Notes under the pieces: generated by a model
The model's database searches: none
What the model saw: the letters and a program-made list of their open reading frames with translations, nothing else
What the model was told of the DNA's origin: nothing
Made by a program: the position numbers and the translations under genes
Shown: positions 24,668-33,162 of the stretch, piece by piece
Position numbering within the stretch: the stretch's first letter is position 1
Layout of the letters: every line of letters begins with the position of its first letter
Assembly (NCBI RefSeq): GCF_027497175.1
Contig: NZ_CP114901.1
Location: forward strand, 4,836,001-4,900,000
DNA length: 64,000 nucleotides
DNA from: Verrucosispora sp. WMMD573
Lineage (GTDB): Bacteria > Actinomycetota > Actinomycetes > Mycobacteriales > Micromonosporaceae
Direction of reading: 5' to 3'

Positions 24668-25633
24668 TCAGCGCCTCGGCATGGTCAGCACGATCCGGCC
24701 GGCCGCCCGACCGGTGGCCTGCCGGGTCCACGCATCGGCGACCTCCGCCAGCGGCACGGTCTGGTGGGTCGCGGCGAGTCGGCCGCCGGCGACGTGGTCG
24801 GCGATCTCCCGGATCGCCTGCGCCCGCTGTGCCGGGTCCAACTCGTTGTTGGTGTAACCGAGGATGCGCAGCGACCGGCTGCGCAACGTCGCGGAGTCGA
24901 AGGGCGCCTGTTCGCCGGCCGAGCTGCCCAGGTTGACCAGCCGGCCGTGCGGGGCGAGGGCACGCAGCGCGGCGGCGGCCGGCACCCCGAACAGCGGGTC
25001 GAGCACGACGTCCGCCGGCCCGTCGCAGGCGTCGACCAGCCGACCGGCGAGGGTGTCCACGTCGTCGGTGTCGGTCAGCGCCACCACGGCGTCGGCGCCC
25101 AGCAGCCGGGCCCGCTCCCGCGCACTGGCCGACCGGGCGGCGGCGACGACCCGTCGGGCGCCGTGCAGCCGGGCCAGTTGCACGGCGGCCTGACCGACGA
25201 CGCCGCCGGCGCCGAGGATCACCACCTGCTCCCCCGGGCTCAGCTCGCCACGCCAGGTCAGTGCCATCAGCCCGGCGACCGCGGAGAGCCCGAGGGCCGC
25301 CAGGATGGTGTCGACGCCGTCGGGCAGGGCGACCACGTCGGCGTACGGCACCACGCAGTGTTCGGCCATGCTGCCGTCGCCGGGACGCATCCCGGCCGTC
25401 GTGGCGAACCACACGGGGGTGCCGTCGTCGAGGTGGCCGACGCCCTGCACCCCGGGCACGTACGGGGTGGCCGGGGTGCCGAAGTACGAGGTGCCGGTGG
25501 CGCAGAGGACATCCAGGGGGGTGATCGGGGCGGCGGCCACCCGGATCCGTACCTGCCCGTCGCCGGGCCGTGGTGGTTCGCGACGGTCGACGGCGGGCGC
25601 TCGACCGCAGGCGGTGATGACGGCGGCGTCCAT
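24668..25633 (-). CDS. MDR-family NADPH oxidoreductase (quinone-oxidoreductase-like)
   Basis: The 321-residue protein has the GroES-like N-terminus with PGVQGVGHL and a Rossmann motif VILGAGGVVGQAAVQLAR. No structural or catalytic zinc cysteine/histidine set is visible, so it is of the quinone/enoyl reductase type. ATG 25633 overlaps the last base of the preceding LigA-like gene; an open frame continues further but only as a shadow. It is the last gene of a leftward catabolic operon and may reduce a ring-cleavage product. Confidence 0.83.
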   Translation of the reverse strand: MDAAVITACGRAPAVDRREPPRPGDGQVRIRVAAAPITPLDVLCATGTSYFGTPATPYVPGVQGVGHLDDGTPVWFATTAGMRPGDGSMAEHCVVPYADVVALPDGVDTILAALGLSAVAGLMALTWRGELSPGEQVVILGAGGVVGQAAVQLARLHGARRVVAAARSASARERARLLGADAVVALTDTDDVDTLAGRLVDACDGPADVVLDPLFGVPAAAALRALAPHGRLVNLGSSAGEQAPFDSATLRSRSLRILGYTNNELDPAQRAQAIREIADHVAGGRLAATHQTVPLAEVADAWTRQATGRAAGRIVLTMPRR

Positions 25634-25995
25634 CAGGTGGCGATGTCCGGGTACGGCAGCGAGAGGTGCGCCAGCCGGCGGGCGTACTCCTTCTGGAAGC
25701 CCAACGGCTCGGGGTGGTCGCGTTCGAACATGGCGATGAACAGCGTCAGGGTCAGGAACGGGTGGGCACCGAGCTCGAAGAGTCTGACGTAGTCGTGGGT
25801 CGCCAGGGCCTCCCGCTCGATCTCGTCGAACCGCAGCCAGGTGCTGGCCTCGGGGACGTGGCAGTTGAGGATCTGGTTGGCCCGTTCGGCCTCCCACCAG
25901 GTGACGGTGCCGCGCGGGTCGTCCCGGTAGCGCTCGACCAGGTCGGGGTCGCGGTCGACGGTGTAGAGGAACTTGTTCAGCAGGTACCTGCTCAT
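25633..25995 (-). CDS. LigA-like small subunit of an extradiol ring-cleavage dioxygenase
   Basis: The 120-residue all-helical protein (YLLNKFLYTVDRDPDLVERY, then HPFLTLTLFIAMFERDHP) matches the protocatechuate 4,5-dioxygenase alpha-subunit family. It caps the active site of the LigB subunit, encoded immediately upstream with a 4-bp overlap. It carries no metal ligands itself. Confidence 0.85.
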   Translation of the reverse strand: MSRYLLNKFLYTVDRDPDLVERYRDDPRGTVTWWEAERANQILNCHVPEASTWLRFDEIEREALATHDYVRLFELGAHPFLTLTLFIAMFERDHPEPLGFQKEYARRLAHLSLPYPDIAT

Positions 25996-26855
25996 GCCGC
26001 CGCTCCGTTCGGATACCAGGTGAAGTACGCCTCCATCGTGTGGAACAGGTCGAGCGTGTCGACGTAGTCGGCCTTCGCGCCCTCACCGGCGACGCCCATC
26101 ATCAGCATGAAGTCCATGAAGCCGTGGGTGGCGTTGCCGGGGGCGTGCAGGCTGTCCAGGGTCACCTCGGACAGGCAGCCCTCCAGGTCGCCGCTGGCGA
26201 TCCACTCCACCGCGCGGCGGTCGAACTCCGGGTCGGGGCCGTGCGGGCCGAACTGCCGTGGCCCGCCCAGTTCCAGTGACAGGTGCCCGGTGCCGACGAC
26301 GGCGACCCGCTGATCGCCGGGCCAGGACTCCACAAGCTCGCGGATGGTCTTGCCCAACTGTACGAAGCGTTTCGGTTGCGGCAGCGGCGGGGCGAAGATG
26401 TTGGTGTAGACCGGCACGATCGGCAGGTCGGCCTCGGGCCGCAGGGTGATGATCGGGCAGGTGATGCTGTGGTCGATGCGCAGCTCGTTGCTGTAGGCCA
26501 GGTCGAAGCCGGCGTCGAGGCCCTCGCGCAGCAGAAACGCCGACAGGTCCTCCTGGCCGCGCAGCACCATCCGGGGCAGGCCGAACTCGCGTTCCTCGTT
26601 GTACCAGTTGGCGTCGTAGAACGGTGCCTTGCCGATGAGGAACTGCGGCATGTTGTCCAGCCACAACTGGTGGAAGTGGTCGGAGCCGACCATCACCAGC
26701 ACGTCCGGGCGGGCCCGGGTGAGCGTCTCGCGGAACGCAGTGATCTTGCGTACCCATTCGTCGGCGAAGGGTGGCCGGTCCTCGCCCTGGGCGGTGCTGG
26801 CCCGGTAGTAGAAGGGGTGGTGGGTGGAGGCGATGACCGCGGCCAGTGTGGCCAT
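25992..26855 (-). CDS. LigB-type class III extradiol dioxygenase catalytic subunit
   Basis: The 287-residue protein has the LigB-family His pair IASTHHPFYY near the N-terminus, MVGSDHFHQLW, the acid/base region VVGTGHLSLELGG and a conserved tail NATHGFMDFMLMMG. These coordinate Fe(II) for meta-cleavage of a catecholic ring. The paired LigA subunit suggests a protocatechuate or gallate-like acidic catechol, but no downstream 4-carboxy-muconate pathway genes are here, so the substrate is open. Confidence 0.88.
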   Translation of the reverse strand: MATLAAVIASTHHPFYYRASTAQGEDRPPFADEWVRKITAFRETLTRARPDVLVMVGSDHFHQLWLDNMPQFLIGKAPFYDANWYNEEREFGLPRMVLRGQEDLSAFLLREGLDAGFDLAYSNELRIDHSITCPIITLRPEADLPIVPVYTNIFAPPLPQPKRFVQLGKTIRELVESWPGDQRVAVVGTGHLSLELGGPRQFGPHGPDPEFDRRAVEWIASGDLEGCLSEVTLDSLHAPGNATHGFMDFMLMMGVAGEGAKADYVDTLDLFHTMEAYFTWYPNGAAA

Positions 26856-26867
26856 GGACGGCTCCTC

Positions 26868-27656
26868 TCAGGACGGGTCGGGGGTGGTGTAGGTGGCGTT
26901 GCGGTCGACGGTCAGGTACACGTCCATGCCGATCGGGGTGCGGCGTTCCTCGGCGAGGTGCCCGAGCAGGCCGGCGGCCCGGGCCAGCAACGCGAAGCCG
27001 CGCAGCAGGTCGACCGGCAGACCCAGGTCGGCCAGGGCCGCTCCGCAGACCCCGGCGCCGTTGAGCGGCAGGGTCCGGCCGAGCACCTCCGGGTGGATCC
27101 GGCCGATCGCCTCGAACAGCCGCAGGTGCGGCCCGCGCAGCTGCTCCTCCTCGGCGATCCGGATGAGCACCGTCGTACGCGGATCCTCGGTCTTGTGCAC
27201 GGGGTGACCCAGTCCCGGCACCAGCCGCCGGGCGGCCCGGGCGGCGGTGACGGCGTCACGGGCCAGATCGTCGAAGCCGGCGTCGTCGGCGGGCACCGGA
27301 CCGTCGGCGGCGGCGAGCGTGTCGGCGAGGAACCGGCCGCAGTCCTCGGTCACGCCGAGGAAGCGGGATCCACCGCCGAGCAGTCCGGCGGCGAGGGCCC
27401 CTTGGAGTGACTCGGGCGCGCTGAGGTAGGTCAGCCGGGCGGCGATGGCCGTGGGAGTGAACCCGTGGTCGGCGAGCGCGACCAGCACCGCCTCGAAGAC
27501 GCGTACCTCCGACGGGGTGGGGCGGCGCTGCGCGACCAGCCAGAAGGCGAGTTCACCGAAGCCGACGTGGCCCATCAGGTCGGCGGCGAGATCCTGGCCG
27601 AGCAGCCGGATGCTGCTCGCGTCGGAGGTGCCGATGGACGTCGGGAAGCTGGTCAC
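26868..27656 (-). CDS. Citrate synthase-like/citryl-CoA lyase family protein
   Basis: The 262-residue protein has the short citrate-synthase core: LVPGLGHPVHKTEDPRTTVL with catalytic His and substrate Arg, then LPLNGAGVCGAALADLGLP. At 262 residues it is well below the about 370-430 of true citrate synthases and matches the stand-alone CoA-ester lyase type. GTG 27656 overlaps the CoA-transferase stop. With the transferase it could activate and cleave a hydroxylated dicarboxylate from the ring-cleavage route. This pairing is inferred. Confidence 0.8.
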   Translation of the reverse strand: MTSFPTSIGTSDASSIRLLGQDLAADLMGHVGFGELAFWLVAQRRPTPSEVRVFEAVLVALADHGFTPTAIAARLTYLSAPESLQGALAAGLLGGGSRFLGVTEDCGRFLADTLAAADGPVPADDAGFDDLARDAVTAARAARRLVPGLGHPVHKTEDPRTTVLIRIAEEEQLRGPHLRLFEAIGRIHPEVLGRTLPLNGAGVCGAALADLGLPVDLLRGFALLARAAGLLGHLAEERRTPIGMDVYLTVDRNATYTTPDPS

Positions 27657-28849
27657 GGTTGGTCCTGCCTCTCGGTGAGCCACCTGCGGATCTCGGTGCC
27701 GTGCTCGTCGAGACCGGGCGGTGGCAGGTCGTAGCGGGCCGGGGTGGCGGAGAAGGTGATCGGGTGCCGGACGCTGGGCACCGCCCGGTCGCCCGCGCCG
27801 ACCTCGACGACCGGGTCGAGGTCGAGTTCGTCGGCGAGCGCCACCCCGCCGTCGATGGTGTTGATCGGCGCGCACGGCACGCCCGCTGCGATCAGCTGTC
27901 GGAACCACTCGTCCTTGCCCCGGGTACGCAGCCGTTCCAGCAGCAGTGGCCGCAGTTCCTCGCGGTTGGCGGTGCGGTCCTGGTTGCGCCCGAAGCGCGG
28001 GTCGTCGACCAGTTCCGGTACGCCGAGCACCTCGCAGAGCTTGGCGAACTGGCCGTCGTTGCCGGCGATGACGACCAGTTCACCGTCGGCGGTGGGCAGC
28101 GGCTCGTACGGGAACAGGCTCGGATGGGCGTTGCCCATCCGGTAGGGCACGGTGCCACCGGCCACGAAGGCGCTGGAGTGGTTGACCAGCCCGGACAGCG
28201 CCGAGGAGAGCAGGTTGACCTCGACGTGCTGACCGTTGCCGTGCACACCCCGGTGGTGCAGGGCGGCGAGGATGCCGATGGTGGCGTGCATGCCGGTCAT
28301 CACGTCGAACACGGAGATGCCGGCCCGGTACGGCGAGCCGCCCGGGTCGCCGGTGAGGCTCATCAGGCCGGAGATCGCCTGCACCATCAGGTCGTAGCCG
28401 GGGAGGGCAGCCCCGGGGCCGGTGCCGAACCCGCTGATGGAGGCGTAGACGACCCGGGGGTTGGCGGCGGCGACCGTGTCGTAGTCGAGGCCGAAGCGAC
28501 GCAGCCCGCCCGGCTTGAAGTTCTCGATCAGCACATCGGCGCGGCCGGCGAGGGCGCGGGCCACGGCCAGGTCGTCGGGGTCGCGCAGGTCCAGGGCGAT
28601 GGAGCGCTTGTTGCGGTTGATCCCCAGGTAGTAGGTGGAGACGCCGTCGCGTACCGGCGGCATCCAGGTGCGGGTGTCGTCGCCGCCGGGGCTCTCCACC
28701 TTCACCACCTCGGCGCCCATGTCCGCCAGCAGCATGGTCGCGTACGGCCCGGCGAGGATGCGGGAGAAGTCGGCGACCAGCAGGCCCCGCAGCGGACCAC
28801 CGCCCGGTGTCGGATCCGGTTCGCGTCCGTGCTCGGTTGCCATCGACAT
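27653..28849 (-). CDS. CaiB/BaiF (type III) CoA-transferase
   Basis: The 398-residue protein has the N-terminal VADFSRILAGPYATMLLADMG and EVVKVESPGGDDTR, the NRNKRSIALDL strand, and the catalytic aspartate in LPGYDLMVQAISGLMS, as in formyl-CoA and succinyl-CoA transferases. ATG 28849 has GGGAG upstream; ATG 28843 is an alternative. It is the first gene of the leftward operon, and its promoter region holds the IclR-type palindromes. Confidence 0.88.
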   Translation of the reverse strand: MSMATEHGREPDPTPGGGPLRGLLVADFSRILAGPYATMLLADMGAEVVKVESPGGDDTRTWMPPVRDGVSTYYLGINRNKRSIALDLRDPDDLAVARALAGRADVLIENFKPGGLRRFGLDYDTVAAANPRVVYASISGFGTGPGAALPGYDLMVQAISGLMSLTGDPGGSPYRAGISVFDVMTGMHATIGILAALHHRGVHGNGQHVEVNLLSSALSGLVNHSSAFVAGGTVPYRMGNAHPSLFPYEPLPTADGELVVIAGNDGQFAKLCEVLGVPELVDDPRFGRNQDRTANREELRPLLLERLRTRGKDEWFRQLIAAGVPCAPINTIDGGVALADELDLDPVVEVGAGDRAVPSVRHPITFSATPARYDLPPPGLDEHGTEIRRWLTERQDQP

Positions 28850-29035
28850 CCCACTCCCGACCGCTAGGCGGACATGTGTCCGTGAATGCCGAGTATCGAA
28901 GTGTAGATGCACCATGTCAACCGTTGACACCTGCCGGAAATGGTGCCCACACTTGCGCCCATCACAGGCGCGACCGCAGTACGGACAGCTGTCCGTTAAG
29001 TGGGCCGCACCGACCACCGCTGGGAGTTGACCGCC
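28850..29035. promoter_or_regulatory. Divergent control region with paired CGGACA-NN-TGTCCG palindromes
   Basis: Between the divergent CoA-transferase and amidohydrolase genes are three palindromes. CGGACATGTGTCCG lies at 28869-28882. ACGGACAGCTGTCCGT, a perfect 16-mer, lies at 28981-28996. TGTCAACCGTTGACA lies at 28915-28929. The two outer sites share the same 6-2-6 arms and are centred 113 bp apart, one near each gene start. They are probable binding sites of the IclR-family regulator encoded at 30525. Confidence 0.75.
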
Positions 29036-30493
29036 ATGAGCGCACCCGTATCAGGCCCGAGTCCCGACCGTCCCCTGCTGTTCCGCAACGGCCTCGTCCT
29101 CACCATGGACGACACGCACCGCGTCCTGCCCGGCACCGACGTCCTGGTCGTCGGCGAACGGATCGCCGACATCGGCGTCGGGCTGGCCGCACCCGACGGC
29201 GCCATCGAGATCGACGCGTCCGGTGGCATCCTCATGCCCGGAATGATCGACACCCATCGGCACATGTGGCAGACCGCGATGCGCGGCTACGGTGCCGACT
29301 GGACGCTGACCCAGTACTTCGTCTGGTACTACCTGGAATCCGGCAAGCTGTTCCGCCCCGAGGACATCTACGCCGGCAACCTGCTCGCCGCCATCGAGGC
29401 GATCGACGCCGGTGTCACCACCACCGTCGACTGGTCGCACGGCCTGCAGAGCACCGACCACGCCGACGCCGCCGTCGACGCCCTGCGCGAGGTACCCGGC
29501 CGCTTCGTGCTGGCGTACGGCAACATCCAGCAGGGACCGTGGGAATGGGCGACCAGCCCGCAGTTCCGCGACTTCGTCGAGCGTCGCTTCCACAGCCGGG
29601 ACGACCTGCTCGGCCTGCAACTGGCCTTCGACGTCACCGGCGACCCGGCCTTCCCGGAACGGGCGGCGTTCGAGGTGGCCCGGGAACTGGACCTGCCGGT
29701 CACCACGCACGCCGGAGTGTGGGGTGCGACGAACGACGACGGCATCCGGCTGATGCACGAGAACGGCTTCATGACTCCGTCCACGGTGTACGTGCACGCC
29801 GCCACGCTCACCAACGACTCGTACCATCGCATCGTCGCGACCGGCGGCTCGGTGTCGGTGTCGACGGAGAGCGAGCAGAGCGCAGGTCAGGGTTATCCGC
29901 CCACCTGGGCGCTGTGCCACCACGACATCCCGGTGTCGTTGTCGATGGACACCAGCGTCTGGTGGAGCGGTGACCTGTTCTCCGCGATGCGGACCACGCT
30001 CGGCGCCGACCGTTCCCGCGAGCACCTGGAGGCCCACGCCCGAGCCGACACCGTCACCCACTGCCGGTTGCGCGCCGAGCAGGTCGTCGAGTGGGCCACC
30101 CGGGGCGGCAGCCGCGCCCTCGGCCTGGACGACGTGGTGGGCAGCGTGGCGACGGGCAAGAAGGCCGACCTCGTACTGATCAAGAACGACCGCTCGCCGG
30201 TGATGTTCCCGATCCTCAACCCGTACGGCCACGTCGCGTTCCAGGCGCAGCGTGGCGACGTGCACAGCGTCGTGGTCAACGGTCGGCTGGTCAAGCACGA
30301 CCACCAGCTGCTCGGGGTGGACCTGACCGCTGCCCGTCGGCACGTCGAGCAGACCATCGACCACCTGATCGGCGAGATGGGCGCCGAGGCCTGGGCCAAG
30401 GGCATGAACCCCGACATCCCGGAGACGAAGATCCAGGAGAACCCGTACACCTACACCGAGTGGGACGCCGGCTCGGCGCAGTGGAAGCATTGA
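29036..30493 (+). CDS. Amidohydrolase-family metal-dependent hydrolase (AtzA/TrzN-like)
   Basis: The 485-residue protein has the metal motif GMIDTHRHMWQTA (HxH), THAGVWG, VYVHAATLTNDSYHR, LSMDTSVWWSGDLF and a closing KKADLVLIKND, the order seen in cytosine-deaminase/chlorohydrolase-type amidohydrolases. Such enzymes deaminate or dechlorinate N-heterocycles. It is divergent from the CoA-transferase operon and followed by an IclR regulator, so it may supply the substrate of that pathway. ATG 29036 follows GGGAG. Confidence 0.85.
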   Translation: MSAPVSGPSPDRPLLFRNGLVLTMDDTHRVLPGTDVLVVGERIADIGVGLAAPDGAIEIDASGGILMPGMIDTHRHMWQTAMRGYGADWTLTQYFVWYYLESGKLFRPEDIYAGNLLAAIEAIDAGVTTTVDWSHGLQSTDHADAAVDALREVPGRFVLAYGNIQQGPWEWATSPQFRDFVERRFHSRDDLLGLQLAFDVTGDPAFPERAAFEVARELDLPVTTHAGVWGATNDDGIRLMHENGFMTPSTVYVHAATLTNDSYHRIVATGGSVSVSTESEQSAGQGYPPTWALCHHDIPVSLSMDTSVWWSGDLFSAMRTTLGADRSREHLEAHARADTVTHCRLRAEQVVEWATRGGSRALGLDDVVGSVATGKKADLVLIKNDRSPVMFPILNPYGHVAFQAQRGDVHSVVVNGRLVKHDHQLLGVDLTAARRHVEQTIDHLIGEMGAEAWAKGMNPDIPETKIQENPYTYTEWDAGSAQWKH

Positions 30494-30524
30494 GCGGCAC
30501 GTGACCCTCGGAAGGCAGGCAGTG

Positions 30525-31370
30525 ATGGCACGCGACGCCCGACCCGACTTCATCGAAGCCCTCGCTCGTGGCCTCGACGTCCTGCGCTGCTTCCAGCCCG
30601 GTCAACCGGTGATGACGCTCAGCGAGATCGCCGGTGCGACCGGGCTGGCCCGGCCGACCGTCCGCCGGATCCTGCTCACCCTGGAGGACCTCGGCTACGT
30701 ACGCTCCGCCGAACGCGGCTTCGCCCTCACCCCCCGGGTGCTCGAACTCGGCATGACGTACATCAACGCGCTCGGCGGGTGGGAGGTCGCCCGGCCGCAC
30801 ATGCAGCGGCTCGTCGCCCAGACCAACGAGTCGACGTCGATGGCGCAGCTCGACGGCAGCGACATCGTCTACGTCACCCGGGTCGCCGTACCGAAGATCA
30901 TCACGCTGGCGGTGACCATCGGCACCCGCTTCCCCGCCCCCGCGACCTCGATGGGCAAGGTGCTGCTCGCCGCCCTGAACGCCGAGGAACTCGATCGGGT
31001 CCTCGCTATGCCCGGCCGGTCCGGCATCATCCCGCGCTGGCAGCCCGACCGGGCCGCCCTCGACGCGTCGCTGCGCGAGGTACGAGCCCGGGGCTGGGCC
31101 CTGGCGGACGAGGATCTCGCCCCGGGTATCCGGTCGGTCGCCACCGGTGTCCGCGACGGCCAGGGGCGGGTGGTGGCCGCCATCAACGTCACCGTGCACG
31201 CGGCCGAGACGTCGGTACGTACCCTCACCGAGGAGCACCTGCCGCGCCTGCTCTGCACCGCCGCCGACATCAGCCGGGACTGGGCACTGCTGGACGCCGT
31301 GCCCAGCGTGCTCCAGGACGCGACCGTCGAGCCCGCCACCGTCCCCGCCGCGCGGAGCCCACGAGGCTAG
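30525..31370 (+). CDS. IclR-family transcriptional regulator
   Basis: The 281-residue protein has an N-terminal winged HTH (TLSEIAGATGLARPTVRRIL) and the IclR effector domain (FPAPATSMGKVLLAAL, GWALADEDLAPGIRSVA, VVAAINVTVHA). The FIEALARGLDVLRCF start resembles the PcaR/PobR group that governs aromatic degradation. ATG 30525 has GGAAGG upstream and was preferred over GTG 30501. It probably binds the CGGACA palindromes at 28869 and 28981. Confidence 0.9.
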   Translation: MARDARPDFIEALARGLDVLRCFQPGQPVMTLSEIAGATGLARPTVRRILLTLEDLGYVRSAERGFALTPRVLELGMTYINALGGWEVARPHMQRLVAQTNESTSMAQLDGSDIVYVTRVAVPKIITLAVTIGTRFPAPATSMGKVLLAALNAEELDRVLAMPGRSGIIPRWQPDRAALDASLREVRARGWALADEDLAPGIRSVATGVRDGQGRVVAAINVTVHAAETSVRTLTEEHLPRLLCTAADISRDWALLDAVPSVLQDATVEPATVPAARSPRG

Positions 31371-31379
31371 TGCGGTGTC

Positions 31380-32393
31380 CTAGCGCCCGTCGCGCAGGGT
31401 GAGCACGTACGCGGCGGTGAGCGCGACGGCGCGATCCTCGTCCTGAGACAGCTCGGCGAGGGCACGCGCGGCCGTGGCGCCGGGGATGTCGGCGAGCGCC
31501 TGGGTCAGCCGACTGCGGACGGGTGAGGCGACGCCGTCGGTGCCGAGGCGCTCGACCAGGCGGCCGGCGATCTGCTCCGCCAGCGCGGGCTCACCGGCCA
31601 GCGCGGTCAGCGCGTCGGCCGCGTCGGCCTCGTTCGTCTCCTCGACGACCATCTCGATCAGGGTCGGGATCGCCGCTGCCACGCCACGTGCCCCGAGCGC
31701 GAGCGCCGCGTACCTGCGGACCACGACGTCGGGGTTGGCTAGGGCGTCCCGCAGGAACGCGGTCGCGTCTTCGTCCGCTATCTCGGCGATGGACTGGACG
31801 GCGCGCTTGCGTACCTCGGCGTCGGGTGCGTCGAGGCCCGGCGCCAGCAGCGCGGCGACGCCGTGGGCCGACTGCGCCAGCGCCCAGCGCAGGGCACCGG
31901 CGACGTTCGGGTCCGACTCGCTCAACGCCGCCTCGACCAGCACCTCCACCGGCACCGCCGCCTCGCCGGTCGAGGACAGGGCGGCGTGTTGGCGTCGCCC
32001 GGCGTGCTCCGAACCGAGGGCCTGGAGCAGGGCGACGACCTGGAGCACGTCCGCCCAGTCGGCGGGTTGCGCGGCCCCGATCCGACGTAGGCGGGTGAGC
32101 AGCTCGGTCTGGGCCGCGATCCGCTCCCGGGTCTGCTGGATCAGGTCTGCCACGAGCTGTGCGGGGGCGAAGCCGGGATCGTCCAACGCCCGCCGGACCT
32201 CCCGCAGCGACAGCCCCAACGATCGCAGGCTCTCGATGTGGAAGATCCGGCGGATGTCGTCGCTGGAGTACTCCCGGTAGCCGGCGCCACTGCGGCCCGT
32301 CGGCTCCACCAGGCCGAGCGACTCGTAATGCCGGAGCATGCGGGCGCTGACGCCGGATCGTCGCGCCACATCACCGATCAACACCGCGGTCAC
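31380..32393 (-). CDS. MerR-family regulator fused to HEAT repeats
   Basis: The first about 110 residues form a MerR winged helix (LIGDVARRSGVSARMLRHYE, GYREYSSDDIRRIFHIESLR) with its dimerisation helix. The remaining about 220 residues are HEAT-like repeats (PNVAGALRWALAQ, PDAEVRKRAVQSIAEI, PDVVVRRYAALALG). There is no recognisable drug-binding domain, so the repeats may sense a protein. ATG 32393 overlaps the stop of the preceding HEAT-protein gene. Confidence 0.85.
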   Translation of the reverse strand: MTAVLIGDVARRSGVSARMLRHYESLGLVEPTGRSGAGYREYSSDDIRRIFHIESLRSLGLSLREVRRALDDPGFAPAQLVADLIQQTRERIAAQTELLTRLRRIGAAQPADWADVLQVVALLQALGSEHAGRRQHAALSSTGEAAVPVEVLVEAALSESDPNVAGALRWALAQSAHGVAALLAPGLDAPDAEVRKRAVQSIAEIADEDATAFLRDALANPDVVVRRYAALALGARGVAAAIPTLIEMVVEETNEADAADALTALAGEPALAEQIAGRLVERLGTDGVASPVRSRLTQALADIPGATAARALAELSQDEDRAVALTAAYVLTLRDGR

Positions 32394-33058
32394 CGCTTCC
32401 GATCGTTCTCACCGAGGGCCACCACCCGTTTCGCCTCATCGAGCGCGAATTCGAAGCCGGCGTCCGGATCGTCGAGCAGACGTTCCGTGGCGATCGCGTG
32501 CTGACGTACCCCGGGGTCGGCATCGCGCGCCGCGGCCCGCAGGATCGGTGTGATCACCTCACCGAGCGCGATCAGCGCCCGGCTGAGGCTCAACTGGGTC
32601 TCCCGCCCGCCGCGCCCGAGCTGGGTCGCCAGCACCTCGGCCAGGGCGGGCTCGTCACCGTCGGGTACCAGCACCACCGCCGCCCGCCAGGCGCTGCGGG
32701 CCACCTCGTCGTCGGCGTCGGTCAGCAACGCCCTGGTGATCGCCGGCCACGCCCGCCGGTCGCCGATCTTCGACAGCGTGTGCAGCGCCTGGCTCCGGGC
32801 CTGCGCAGTGCCGGAGCGCAGTTCCTCGACGAGCCCGGGTAGGGTCAGTGCGCCCGGATGCCGGGTGAGGGCCCAGGTGAGCATCTCGCGCACGTAGAAC
32901 TCGGGTTCGACGGCGCAACGCTCCACGAGCTTGTCGATAAACTGGCGGTCGGGAGTCGTGCCGGCCGCGAGTGCGGCTCGCAGCCGCACCGACGGGTCGC
33001 CGTGCTCCAGCCCACGCAGCATCCGCGCCGTGTCCGTGGCCTCCTGTGACGGGTTCAT
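32390..33058 (-). CDS. HEAT-repeat protein cotranscribed with the MerR-HEAT regulator
   Basis: The 222-residue protein is made of helical HEAT pairs (DPSVRLRAALAAG, RSQALHTLSKIGDRRAW, DDEVARSAWRAAVVL, DPGVRQHAIATERL). ATG 33058 is chosen because GGAGGTGATC, a perfect Shine-Dalgarno sequence, lies 3 bases upstream; a GTG nine bases earlier falls inside that sequence. It is the first gene of the operon under the MerR-type promoter and may interact with the repeats of its neighbour. Confidence 0.85.
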   Translation of the reverse strand: MNPSQEATDTARMLRGLEHGDPSVRLRAALAAGTTPDRQFIDKLVERCAVEPEFYVREMLTWALTRHPGALTLPGLVEELRSGTAQARSQALHTLSKIGDRRAWPAITRALLTDADDEVARSAWRAAVVLVPDGDEPALAEVLATQLGRGGRETQLSLSRALIALGEVITPILRAAARDADPGVRQHAIATERLLDDPDAGFEFALDEAKRVVALGENDRKR

Positions 33059-33085
33059 CCGGATCACCTCCTCGACACAGTGAAG

Positions 33086-33106
33086 ACCTTGTCACTCTGT
33101 CAAGGT
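33086..33106 (-). promoter_or_regulatory. MerR-type operator in a long-spacer promoter
   Basis: The dyad has arms ACCTTG and CAAGGT with one mismatch in the extended 9-bp arms. On the minus strand TTGACC lies just upstream and TTCACT downstream with a 19-bp spacer, the hallmark of promoters that MerR proteins untwist. It precedes the HEAT/MerR operon, so autoregulation is likely. Confidence 0.7.
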
Positions 33107-33162
33107 CAAGCCGTGGGTGCCCGGTAGATCGCCGGTCACCCACGGCCCGCCGAGGCGTCCGG

